Position numbers and translations under genes: made by a program. Positions 21,485 to 32,099 of a stretch of 64,000 bases of DNA are shown here, in pieces. Under the pieces are notes generated by a model. That model saw only the letters and a program-made list of their open reading frames with translations. It did no database searches and was not told where the DNA came from. This DNA is from Vesta saturnalis (lineage: Eukaryota > Arthropoda > Insecta > Coleoptera > Lampyridae): NCBI GenBank assembly GCA_036346205.1, contig JARFJB010000400.1, positions 4,362,501 through 4,426,500 on the forward strand. Reading direction: 5' to 3'. Positions within the stretch are counted from its first letter, which is position 1. The number at the start of each line of letters is the position of its first letter.

Positions 21485-22069
21485 TTATTATTTTAAAAGG
21501 TGTATTATAAATAATAAATTATCTTGCGCTACTATCTATACCCTTGCGTTTAGCGTAAAAATTAGATTCCTAGGTATGACGTTGACGTATAGTAGGTACC
21601 AGGTTATATCATAAATACTCTAATTAAAAGGCGTGTATAATTTGATGCGTAAAGCGGAAAACACCTAAATCCGGCACTGCACACAACATAAGCAAAATGC
21701 AGAAAAGCGTTAAAATCTGCTTTATGCGTATATTAAAACATTTCTATAAAATTGACATTTCAGTAATGGTTCACCCATAGGTTCATAGGTTCCGTTAAAA
21801 CAAAATTTTCTGTATATTTCAATTTTACATTTATCTTACAGTTAAGAGAATCCAACCGAATTTACAACTTTAATAAACAGAATTTTCTGTCTGGCAAGCG
21901 TTGTAATCCTTGGTTGCTGTGAAAGAGTCTTAAAAAGTATCTACGACATATCAAAAATAATACTTAAGAAGTCAAAAATAAGAAATTCACCCCGTCGACG
22001 GCGAGTGTGATAATAACAGCTGATCCTTTAACATGTTAACCGTTAACATATTGTATTTATGTCTATTAA

Positions 22070-22440
22070 TCTCTCTGACATGAAGTTTAAAACGTCATTC
22101 TGACATAGATTATTGTTTTTGTTTTTACAATGTTGCCTGTTTTCGTTATGAATGAATAAAAAAGAGGTTGCATAGTTATCCTAAAAAATATAATTAAAAT
22201 TATTTCATTTCTTTTAATTTTTTAAGTTAGCATCTAGATGTATATAACTTCTGTATGGATGAAGTTTCAAACGTCTGTTTGACATGGATAATTGTATCTG
22301 TTTTTACAATGCTGCCTATTTTCGTAATGAACTTATTATAAAAGGGGTTGCATAATTATCCTAAAAAAATGTTATTAAAATTATTTCATTTCTTTTAATT
22401 TCCATTTTGTAGGTTGGAAGGTCGTGTGATGTTCCTCACC
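22070..22440 (+). repeat. repeat family with ~170 bp tandem subunits, copy 2
   Basis: Two subunits follow each other, each with TGACATGAAGTTT(A/C)AAACGTC, TTTTTACAATGTTGCCT and GGTTGCATA(G/A)TTATCC. The copy ends with GTAGGTTGGAAGGTCGTGTG, the inverse of the start of copy 1. The Harbinger element begins directly after it, and related sequence resumes at 28490. Confidence 0.7.
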
Positions 22441-22829
22441 TGGGGCCTGTTGCACAATGATACTAATAATACTAGCGAAATTCTACAAGTTACAAACTAC
22501 AAATTACAAGTACTAGTAGTTTCTGTTGTACAATGATACTAATAGTACTAATGAAATTCTACAAGTTACAAGTTACAAATTATTAGCACTAGTAATTTCT
22601 GTTACCAAAAAAACTGTGCACTAATAATATTAGTTGATTTCTACAAGAAAATATTACAAAACTACAAGTCAACTGATTTATAAAATGTATTAATTGTTGT
22701 ATAGTTTAATTAGCCAAGTGGATTAATGGTTGGCAAAACTGCTGACAAAAACTGTGTTTTAATTGTCTATGGCAGTTGAGAGAAAAAGTAGTCATTTAAG
22801 GTAGTTAGAATTTTAAAGTAGCTGTAATA

Positions 22830-24204
22830 ATGGGTAAACGGGATGAGCAGCGAAAATTTAAACTATGCATCCTTCAAAAAATTAAAGAAAATAAAAGATC
22901 CTTTTGGAGCATTCAGCAAGACACTTACAAAGAAAGATAAAATGCTGGCGTGGAAAGAAATAATTGCATATTCGCAGGCACTTGGTGTCATTTCGGAGGA
23001 AAATAAGTTACATATTTGAGAGATGTTTGGTGGCCGAACGTGAGGAAGTTGACCACGGTAAGTGCTTTTCCAATTACCTAGTATAAACATGTAGGTTAGC
23101 TGTCAATCTATTGTGCCACGTTCATAAAGCGAACGATATACTCAATGCAAACATAACCTAACTTAATACAACCACAAACTTAGCCCTCCGACAGGCGCAA
23201 CTCATCTGACAGATTTATGGCTCAGAAGTTTGGAAATATCTCTGGATTTGCTGGGCTTTGCGTCTGCGCTTTCTTGTATCTTCCCCTTGGAACTTGATTT
23301 ATATGCAGTCATAATTGTGGCGCTGTGAAATACAGATATCCGTTGCTGCGACCTACATAATCTCACGGATTAGTTGCGCCCGTTTGTAGTAATTTTGGTG
23401 AGTTAGCAGCTGGATATTTTACATCACGCAGTCTATTTAGAATGAATTTGTAAGAACAGTAAATGCATTTTAAAAAATCAAATATACAAAATAATTGATT
23501 CATTTTAAAATAATCTGAGAGATTAATTAATCAATCCAGTACTTTTTGTTTCCTTGGCTGAATGTACACGTACAAAATGAACAAAATTAAATTCTAAATA
23601 TAGAATTTATTTTTGAATATAAATAACATTATTTTAGAATTAATTAACCCTTGAAATTATTTTTTCAAACAGTCATCTGACAGGTGCATTGCGCCTGAAC
23701 TCGTTACTTATCCTATTGCACCTGTCGGAAGGTTTTATGCATGAGGTAGTTAAGAGAAGTTATGCGGATTTATTTAACAATTAATTTGTACCTTTTATAA
23801 ACTATTATGATGACTTTTATTTATTTATTTTCACTTTAATTTTCAGTTATCACAGTAACTTTAAACGTAAATTGTTAGTATACTGTTAATAACAATAACG
23901 TTATTTTAGTTCACTAGGCCTATCTTGTGTTTCAGGAAAAGCAAGACAATGCAAGGAAAACTGGCACGGTGGAGGTCCAAATGCTGAACTTACAGAAGTG
24001 GATTGTGAAGTTCTTGAGATAGTTGGCAATGACTCGCCGGCTGTGGTTGACATCTCGGAATCTTTAAATGATAGTCTAGACATTCAGTTGAATGTAGAAG
24101 AAATTGAAGAACCACCAGCAGCATTTGCTGAGCCCTCTTTTCTGAATGATATTATCATTCCAAGTCAATCTAGTTCTATTAAATCAAAGAACAGTAAACG
24201 TTAA
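22830..24204 (+). pseudogene. PIF/Harbinger ORF1, Myb/SANT-like DNA-binding protein
   Basis: In PIF/Harbinger elements this protein binds the ends and brings the transposase to the nucleus. Exon 1 starts at ATG 22830 (MGKRDEQRKFKLCIL). After a frameshift it reads FGAFSKTLTKKDKMLAWKEI, and after another RDVWWPNVRKLTT, the Trp-rich Myb/SANT end. A donor-like GTAAGT follows at about 23059. The next exon begins near 23935 after TTTCAG. It first continues KQDNARKTG in one frame, then the acidic GGPNAELTEVDCEVLEIVG and SLNDSLDIQLNVEEIEEPPA up to 24204. The intron contains a MITE. Further low-complexity coding-like sequence extends to about 24515 with stops. Confidence 0.75.
23184..23732. mobile_element. 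MITE, 0.55 kb, in the intron of Harbinger ORF1
   Basis: Inverted ends CCCTCCGACAGGCGCAA and the inverse of CCTTCCGACAGGTGCAA bound an AT-rich non-coding body. A subterminal CATCTGACAG occurs near both ends. The target duplication is not clear. Confidence 0.75.
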
Positions 24205-24725
24205 AATGTCGGTAAGTGAAATTTATTCAAAATTATGAACTTAAGCACTAATCCCCCCTAAGATAGTAATGGTGAATTATATGAATTTCCTATGTTTGTT
24301 ATAGAGCAGCCAGTTATGAATGTGCCCTCTTTAGCTGAGTCAGCAAAAGAACTGTCAAGTGTAAATAATGGAAAAAGAAAGTTATTACCGATCATTGCAG
24401 ATACTGCAACTAGAGAGGTAACTGGGCTTGTGCTCATCTAAATTTATAGAAGATTTTCCTCAAATAGGACAGTTATATGTAATTCAAGAAGGTGCTGATG
24501 TAAATGAAGAGGTATAAAATTATGTACCGACTAAAGTATAAATAAAGCACATAATTGCATAATATTACCTTTAATGAGTGTGAATTGCACGTTATTAGCT
24601 GTTCCTGTGTAAATTACACGACATAGTGGATAAGAGTATACAACGGAGAGTAATAAAGGCAATCTATTTTGCACAATTAACTTGACATGTGAATGTTGCA
24701 TATTGTCTGTGATAGGCTCTTAGGC

Positions 24726-27700
24726 CTATATCATTAATTGTAATATCTGCTGCTGTCTTAGACGACCTCCTAAGTTGACTGCATCTTCAACTTCTTGTTG
24801 TTCTACATTGACGTTACCCAGCTCATTTGCGTCTTCATGGATAGGAATAACATTGGCTTCGCCTTCATCCCTTGCAAAATTGCAAAGAGTGGCACAACAC
24901 TTCACAACTGAAGCAGCATATGTTATATTCAGACGAAGGTGGTTGAGACATGAAGATTTTTCTTGCAAGATACAGAATGAACGTTCAACCACTTGTCTTG
25001 TTGCCTTTAACCTGCGATTTTACCTCCTTTCTGACACATCATTAGGATCATGATGCAGTGGTGTCATTAGCCATTGTTTCAATGGATAAGCTGAGTCTCC
25101 CAACAGTAATGCATTGGGGAATACGGGATTTTCTTCCATTCTTCTATGCAGCATGTTGTTTCATGAAATACGTGCATCGTGTACACTTGCAGGCCATTTT
25201 GCACTAACATAATAAAAAAGCATGAGACATCACACACATATACAGTTTAAAGGGTGCTCACCATGCCTGTCAACATAAGTTTCTTCATTAACTGTAGGGG
25301 CATCTGTGCGAATAAGTGTACCATCAATTACACCACAAACGTGTGGAAAGTTGGCAATTCTGTAGAAACTATCAATTTCTTTAGCAATATTTTCAGGCCA
25401 TGAAACCTGTAACGGTATAAACGGGTGGTAGAACGGGATTACAGATAAAATTGGCCTTTTGCCCCGACTAGCCAGCGTATGGGTGTAGGTCAGATGTTAA
25501 AAATTGCACATCCAGAATAGTAAACCGTACGTAAGTCACAATAGGGGATGGAGACAAAATCAATTCGGTTTGGGCGCCAGAATGTTTAGTAGTCAAAATA
25601 AGGGTGGTCGTGCCAAAATTACGAGTACATAGCGTGTCTAAACATACAAAAAACATACGCTTATCTATCCGCAATCAATCCCAGGTGTGCTGGACAGCAA
25701 CTCAGCAAACCACCTGAAATAGGGCTTCAAAAACACTACACGCTTGTCAAATAAAAGCGTGATAAACACCCAATAACGTTAATACATCTCAGTGTAATAA
25801 TAAGGCACTAAATAATAATCGAAACAAACTAAATAATCTATAGGATGAACTCTACACTGAATTAATACTCAACTGAAAATCAAATAAAATACTAAATATT
25901 ATCAAGGCTATTAATCAATAAAACAAAAAAAAACTAACTTTGTTACGTTAAAAACTAAATTACCTGTAACTTGCAATTTGCAAAAAGAACTTTTATGTAA
26001 CACAAAAGGGTTTCCATAGAATCAAAACACATTTGAAAAACCTATCAAAACTATAATAAAATAATAATAAAAGGATAAATATAAACATACGATAATGCGT
26101 ATAAACAAAAAAAAATAAATACTTAAAAGGCGACAGGATGTCTGATCAGAAATCTGCGTTACGCCAGTCTAAATCGTTTAACCTAAATATATAATTCGTG
26201 GATAATATACCCACACTACAATAGGGTCAATTGCCCTTTAATACTAAAAATAAAATAAAAAAAAAGTGTGAAGGCGGAGCGTCAACACTATAATTAATTA
26301 CACTAAATAAATTTAAAACAATTTAATTTACCAAAAAAAACGACACCGCTTCCAAACTTTCAAAACACAAACAAACAAAAATAATTCGAAACACACAAAA
26401 ATCTTGAAAAATTCAATAAAAAAAATAACAATATTATTTTACCTTACGGTCTAGAATTACACCTCTCCTGTGTTACAACAATGAAAATGATGGTCGGTTA
26501 CTGCTATAACGGAAATGAACTCTTCCTGGTCTGGCAAATGATAAATGAAATTGTTGCTTATTGTTCTATGATACACAAACGGTCCCTTGATTGAATCGCG
26601 TTAAAATGTTACTGCATAAATTCAAAACTTCTTTTAAAATACTAATAATTTGAGCGTTCAAAATTGCTTGATAACGTAAATCTTTTAACTGGTTTTATTT
26701 CCACTAATAATCCAAAATGTTTATAACTTGATTTAAATAACTATAACTTTTAATATATTGCGAAAGTTTCTATATCTTTAAATACGCTTTGTACGGTAAA
26801 TAAGCGGCACTCAAGAACGTTGACTTTAAATAAATCCGCAAAAGCGAGAAAAACCAAAGAGGTCACTGAAGCACTAATACAACACGACGATGTCCTCTAG
26901 GTAACTTTACGTAAGATCGAAATCGGCACTAGGTATAATCCTTTGGTGAATGAACAATTTTAATAAAATCCCTTTTACAGTTCTTCAGGAGTAGCTAAAC
27001 TACCCTTACTACACAACAAGTACGTTCGTTAAACACCAGGTCCAAAATTTCAATGTTCTAAACCACCCCCTTAAAGCGTAACAATAAACGGCACCGTAAT
27101 ACTACTCGACAGCGCAGTCAGTTTTAGAATTAACCAAATTATTACCAAAAATCCATCTTTGATTTTGCATCCCACTACTCATAAAAAATCTTATCTACTT
27201 TAATTCCACCAATTAAAAAAACGGAAGGGGAAGATACACACAAATTCGTCTTCGTCCGTAAGGACTCGAGAACTTTCAAAATTTTAAACGTCAGCAGTCT
27301 TAACATGCAAAATATCCCTATATTATTTTTCAAGTGCAAGCAATCAGTCTCACATTCTTCCTCTATGAATTAAAACCAACATATTCAATAATAATATGAA
27401 CAACTATACTTAAGCGTCTTTATGTCGCTAACATGACATCATACACAGATAAGTCTACACTATTTAAATTACTTAATTTTCTATTATATTTTACGAAAAT
27501 CAAACGAAATGAACGTTATTTACACTTAATACAACTATTTACAAATAAGCGTTAATCAAACTTCTATAAACGGGAAATAATAAGGAAAAACAACCTAAAT
27601 TACAAAAAAATAATTCACAAACAAAGAATCTAAAGCTCACCATACACACCTTTCCTAAAGGTCGCTACACACGTTAAACACAAATTTACTACAAAACTAA

Positions 27701-28192
27701 ACTTGACAAAAAAAAAATGTATATACGGAATCTAACTAGGTACATAGAACTACAAACAAAATTACTCAATACGTATACAGGGTGTTCAAAATACCCTGAC
27801 AAACCACTGTAGTAAATAACTCGCTGTTTACAGCGCACGAAGCTAACAGTTCTACAAACCGTAGCTTTATGAACCCCATGCATGTCTGCGACAGTGTGAA
27901 ATTGAGCTCCACTGCCAAGCCAATGCAAAGCTATACACATCTGTTGCTTAGGAGATAAAGCACCACTCTTGTTTGTAGGGTGTTGTAACCTCAAACCAAT
28001 TTTTTGCAACAAAACTTCCATCTTATCAGACTTCATTCGGTACCTCTCATTAAACTCAAAATCATTTGGAAAGTCAAAATGCACTCTTGCCCTGAAAATC
28101 TTCCTTCTCTGAAAAATTTGCACTTCTCTCTGTTCATTTGGCATTCTGTCATGTTCTTCATCACTGGATGAGTCTAACCACAAATTTTGCAT
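24726..28192 (-). pseudogene. HARBI1-like PIF/Harbinger transposase, interrupted
   Basis: HARBI1-type transposases are DDE nucleases that excise the element and insert it into three-base targets. The N-terminal part (28192-27806) starts with MQNLWLDSSSDEEHD and contains RMKSDKMEVLLQKIGLRLQ, ALSPKQQMCIALHWLGSGAQ and the HTH-like DMHGVHKATVCRTV. After one frameshift it reads AVNSELFTTV. The gene resumes after the 2.4 kb insertion at 25407 with SWPENIAKEID, then FPHVCGVIDGTLI (first Asp), LLGDSAYPLKQWL (second Asp) and VVERSFCILQ (catalytic Glu), ending at 24726. Three in-frame stops lie between the first Asp and the Glu, so it is inactive. All three catalytic residues are still readable. Confidence 0.9.
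25408..27801. mobile_element. 2.4 kb non-coding insertion, TG...CA ends, 4 bp target duplication
   Basis: The insertion splits the HARBI1-like gene. It begins TGTAACGG and ends CCCTGACA, and AACC is duplicated on both sides (25404-25407 and 27802-27805). Removing it with one AACC restores continuous transposase-like sequence. TG...CA ends and a 4 bp duplication fit an LTR-retrotransposon derivative such as a solo LTR. No second terminal copy and no coding region was found. On its minus strand the ends also have GT...AG form (GTTTGT...TTACAG), so a natural intron is the alternative, though 2.4 kb would be long for a transposon intron. Confidence 0.65.
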
Positions 28193-28489
28193 TCTTATAT
28201 TTTACACACAAGCAACATCAACAACTGCATAACCTCACTTGTAATATGAAATTATAAGCTAACTTAAACTTGTAGAAAATATATTAGTGGATGCTCATAT
28301 TTTTTGCTAACTTGTAGTAACACTGTCAATTGTGCAACAAACACTTGTACATTTCACTAATATTTTTCAATCTACAACTAATAACTTGTACATTTGTGAA
28401 TTCTTATTGTGCAACACAATTCTACAAGTTACAAGTATTTCACTAATATTATTAACTTGTAGTTTATTGTGCAACAACCCCCAGGTATT

Positions 28490-28700
28490 TTAAGTAGGAT
28501 CTAGATGTCGATTAACCTCTGTTTGACATGCAGTTTTAAACGTCTGTTTGACACAGATTATTGTTTTTGTTTTAACAATGTTGCCTATTTTCGTAATGAA
28601 CTTATTTATGAAGGATTTTGCATAATTCTCCTAAAAAGATGTTATTAAAATTATTTAATTTCTTTTAATTTCCATTTTGTAGGTTGGAAGGTCGTGTGGA
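28490..28700 (+). repeat. repeat family with ~170 bp tandem subunits, copy 3 (right part)
   Basis: Starting just outside the right Harbinger end, this carries ATCTAGATGT..ATTAACCTCTG, one full subunit and the family end TAGGTTGGAAGGTCGTGTG (28680-28700). It is probably the other half of the copy at 22070-22440, split by the Harbinger insertion. Confidence 0.65.
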
Positions 28701-31249
28701 CTACGTTAAAATTAAGCAAAATATTAATCACATTAACATAAAAGAACTAAAATAGAGCTTAATTCCATACATTATTTCGAGATTAACGGAATAACCAAAA
28801 CAAGTAGTAGTAAATAAGTTCAATTGTCTTACTTCATTCCCTTATAACTAGGAGTTTCATAACGCTGGATAATATTATGTTAAAGTTGTTAATGTTTATA
28901 AAAAATCCCTACCATTTACTTTCAAGATGCGCTCTCAATATTATTTGACTAAAAAGAAGTCACTGATTGCCGTCGCCTGTGGTTAATCTACATTCCTTAT
29001 TTAATCAACCAATAAAAACAAGTAGAGTTCAACGAGCGGAAATCAAATTTGATGGGAATTTTTAACCGACGAAAATGACACCGCTCGAAACAAACTGCAA
29101 AATCTTGCTAGACCGAAACGTAACTTGATATTCACTTAATTAAATATAGTTTGAAGATATGCAATTACGGTAATCCATAACTACACTTATCTCTAAGCTG
29201 AAGGTAATCTCAATACCCAACCTGTGCATAACACATCAGATCTACGAGTAGATAAACCATTTTTAAAAAACGTAACGCACTGATAAGGCTGAACAAAAAG
29301 AAAGATTCCACGATAATCAAATTAATAAAATGCGCTACACGACGCATACAATACACCCCTTGGTTAAATCGTTTCAAAAGTGTTTATAAATTTCTCTCAA
29401 ATTTGCTTACACTATACCGTAGACAAATCCTTTCCGCAAAAAACACTGAATAATAATAATGAAAACTATATATCCACGACAAAAGCAAAAAATAGATCCG
29501 TTCGACAATCTTCCACTGAAATCGAAATTTAATGTAAATTACCAAAATTTCATCTACACGTAAAAAATTCGAATATGCCTACAATTTTGCCGCTATGAAA
29601 TTCGTATAATCGTTGAAAATGTGTTTCTTTTCGTGTTATGGTTATAGTGGCTCAGTAAATTAAACATTAATTGATGTAATCAAATTACGTTTATAACCAT
29701 ATTACAAGCGTATTAGTTAACATTATCAAATTTTATTAACGGAACAGTTATGTTATAAATGTTTGCTTTGTAATGATTGATATGTCTGTCCCACATATAT
29801 TAATGTCAATAATATTCGTACATATAGCATGATGTTTCGGTATTCGTATATTTTTCACTAAAAGTGCTTTTATATACGTTTTTCTCCATCTCTGTAAATT
29901 TTTACCTTTCAAATACGGATTGACGTAGAAGGCTTTACGTTTCATGTTTACTTCTTGGTTCCTGAACCCATTATGAACAATCAACACCTATTACCAACAA
30001 TATTTTTTATTGAGCCCATATTAATTGCGTTACAAATAAACGAATTCTTTTCTAGTCACGGAAAGGTAAATGTATGCACTACAGAATGTAGTGACTAGGG
30101 TAAAATGTTTAACTGCAATATGAGGAAGTTGTAAGTATTTCGGGAATTCAATATATTTCGTAGTAGACAGTATGAATAATTCATGTTTTATGTAAACTTT
30201 TTTCACAAAAGCTGTTGGTATCGACGCTGTACATAAATATTATTTAAATAACCATCTAAAATTAACAATGTTAACGATTCTAAATAAACTGTTACTAAAA
30301 TAACTCTTCTTTACTGACTGCAATAGACAAACTTTTATTTTTTAATATTTAGAGTGTCCATAAATTCACTTGACAAAAAAAACCTTAAATTCTAGAAGCC
30401 ATTTTGTGTCCATTTGACGTAAATCACCTTATATAAACTTTCATATATGCGTTAAATGCCATTCAATGATAGTTTTCGAAAAACTTCGGCATTTACATAT
30501 TAAAAAAAACAACACTCAAAAAAATTAGGTAAGTGTATGTTAAAATTATCTTAAAGATAGACGTGATAAATAATTTAATGGAATAGGTGGACGTAATTGG
30601 TAAACACGTAACATACACAAACGTTTTATTAGCATAATATTTATGTATTAAGGGCATAATGAGGTTTGTATGATCCGATGCGCTATTTCGAGCCCGAGCG
30701 CGCTAGCATGAGATAGTAAGGCGCCGTAGGGCCATAAAAATCAGTTATACCCGCAATGCATACAAAATTTTATACATGATTAATATATGTAAATGTTTAT
30801 TGTTTTAAAAGAAACACATTTCTCATTTATGATAGTAGGTGCGTTACCATGAAAACGAGTACAAAAGCAGGCATGCAAACTTCTAATTTATTTGTAATAA
30901 TTGCATTGTAAATATTTTTGAATAAACTCATAGTTTTGTTCCTATTGTTTTCAAATTTTGACGTTTCACTATAGTCCGCTAGGTCATAATGACGTAATGC
31001 GTTTGCACCAAAGAAATTTGGTTATAATTATATTATAATGCAATCGTGTACAAATAATTTAATGAAATGCTTGGATATGGTTGGTAAACACATAACAGAC
31101 ACAAGCTTTTTATTCGTACAAATATGTATTTTTTTCTTACTTATACGGTTCGTAACTAAAAATTAACATAATAATTATGATTAAGGATTAATATAAATTT
31201 TTGGTATATAGATTAAACATTCTTTGGTTTTGAAATGTTATCATTATCT
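28701..31249. other. 2.5 kb AT-rich DNA without recognised gene
   Basis: No protein motif or terminal repeat was recognised. The plus strand is A/C-rich from about 28.7 to 29.6 kb and loses this bias afterwards. Confidence 0.4.
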
Positions 31250-31299
31250 TTTCAGTTGAGTTGATCGGCCTATTTCCACAGTTTTTGTTTTTTGAGCGC

Positions 31300-31334
31300 G
31301 ACGTTTCGGAAGGGGACTCTGCTTCCGTCATCAG
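31300..31334 (-). ncRNA. hammerhead-ribozyme-like motif 3 (inverted copy)
   Basis: Read on the minus strand, CTGATGA is followed by the stem II strand GGAAG, loop, CTTCC, then GAAAC and GTC. The catalytic core blocks are intact. Stem II has lost its outermost pair near the loop, and the same extra C as in motif 1 follows CTGATGA. Stem I could form T-G and G-C pairs. Confidence 0.6.
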
Positions 31335-31519
31335 ACTGTTTTCGCACTTGAGTAGAATTCAATAAGCCATGTGGAAATGAAACCCATTTGGATTCCAATA
31401 ATGCGCGAAGAGCTGAAGCGCAATAGACCTGCGCAATAAGTTACGGCGCAACATGCGCAATAAACTACTGCGCAACCACGAACAAGTTTAATATATATAA
31501 GTTCTAAAAATATATATTG

Positions 31520-31594
31520 GATTACTCAGTGGCTCAGCGGTAAAGGTGTCAGACATGTAAGTGAAAGGTACCAAGTTCGAATCTGATAGTAGTC
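31520..31594 (+). other. tRNA-like segment in PLE terminal unit, copy 2
   Basis: Seventy-five nucleotides, the length of a tRNA, run between GATTACT and its complement AGTAGTC (7 bp acceptor-like stem with one G-T). Box A-like TGGCTCAGCGGTAAAGG and box B-like AAGTTCGAATC are present. The T-arm stem is poor. This copy is closer to a tRNA than the one at 17230, which has lost nine bases in the anticodon region. Confidence 0.6.
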
Positions 31595-31665
31595 AAGTGC
31601 TTGGGAAAAAATCATAACGTATGAATTCGACTCAAGTACGAAAACAGTTCTTCTCAGGACTAATC

Positions 31666-31700
31666 CTGATGACCGAAGCAGAGTCCGCTTCCGAGACGTC
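31666..31700 (+). ncRNA. hammerhead-ribozyme-like motif 2, core mutated
   Basis: CTGATGA (31666-31672), a stem II hairpin (CGAAGC against GCTTCC) and GTC are in place, but the invariant GAAAC block reads GAGAC here. A change at this core purine is expected to abolish self-cleavage, so this copy is probably inactive. Confidence 0.6.
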
Positions 31701-32099
31701 GCGCTCAAAAAGCAAAAACTGTGGAAATAGGCCGATCAACTCAACTAATATGAAACAACAGTTACAAAACACTTATAATACAGGATCATTATTTTGTCAA
31801 GGTTATTAAACTTAAAAGATAAGGACATTAAAAAATAGTATATTAAGTATTAAGACCGGTAAGGGCTGTGTACTGGTCGAAGATCATGTTTGGTCTAAGG
31901 CCCGTAAAGGCCTTAACACTTATGTGATGATTACACTATTTTTTGCACGATCGGTGTACATTGACTCCCTGCATTTGTAATAGGTACAACTTTTTTCGAA
32001 GTTACTTTTGGTTCTCAGGTTCAATAGTGCACTTGCTATGGATACGTTTAAACAGACAAAAATATGTGTCAGTCTGGACGAATTTTAGTGAATGTTTTT

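Larger units (their letters stand above)
15070..21679 (+). mobile_element. hAT transposon (ZMYM1-like type) with three nested insertions
   Basis: The left end begins CAGTGCCGTATTTATTG and the right end is the inverse of CAGTGCCGGATTTAGGTG, the form expected for ZMYM1-like hAT elements. Pieces of one transposase lie between them in order and in one orientation: 16395-16548, about 17490-17902 and 20034-21484. The pieces are separated by a SINE (15764-16137, in the 5' part), a PLE fragment (about 16551-17490) and a Tc1/mariner-type element (17903-20033). Removing these leaves about 3.2 kb, a normal size for hAT. An exact 8 bp target duplication is not seen: the flanks ATATACAC and CACACAAC do not match. 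Confidence 0.8.
22441..28483. mobile_element. PIF/Harbinger transposon with two convergent genes and two insertions
   Basis: The ends are inverted repeats: TGGGGCCTGTTGCACAAT at the left and the inverse of TGGGGGTTGTTGCACAAT at the right. Each is followed by several subterminal copies of TTCTACAAGTTACAA. A Myb/SANT-like gene lies on the plus strand (22830-24204) and a HARBI1-like transposase on the minus strand (24726-28192), the standard two-gene layout of this superfamily. A MITE (23184-23732) and a 2.4 kb insertion (25408-27801) enlarge the element, which would otherwise be about 3.1 kb. The 3 bp target duplication is not clear. Confidence 0.85.
31250..31790 (+). mobile_element. Penelope-like element remnant between inverted terminal repeats
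   Basis: A minus-oriented terminal unit (31255-31370: inverse of GAATTCTACTCAAGTGCG through GATCAACTCAACT) faces a plus-oriented one (about 31620-31783). Between them lies the extreme 3' end of the PLE ORF (EMKPIWIPIMREELKRN, 31376-31426), followed by the tRNA-like segment. The plus-oriented unit has the same order and the same end (CAAAACACTTATAATACAG) as the PLE at 17.1-17.5 kb. Inverted terminal repeats are a known PLE arrangement. Almost the whole internal region is deleted. Confidence 0.8.

Noticed and set aside
22470..22620. Independent tandem repeat of TTCTACAAGTTACAA words
   Set aside because: The same words occur next to the other end of the Harbinger element, so they are its subterminal repeats.
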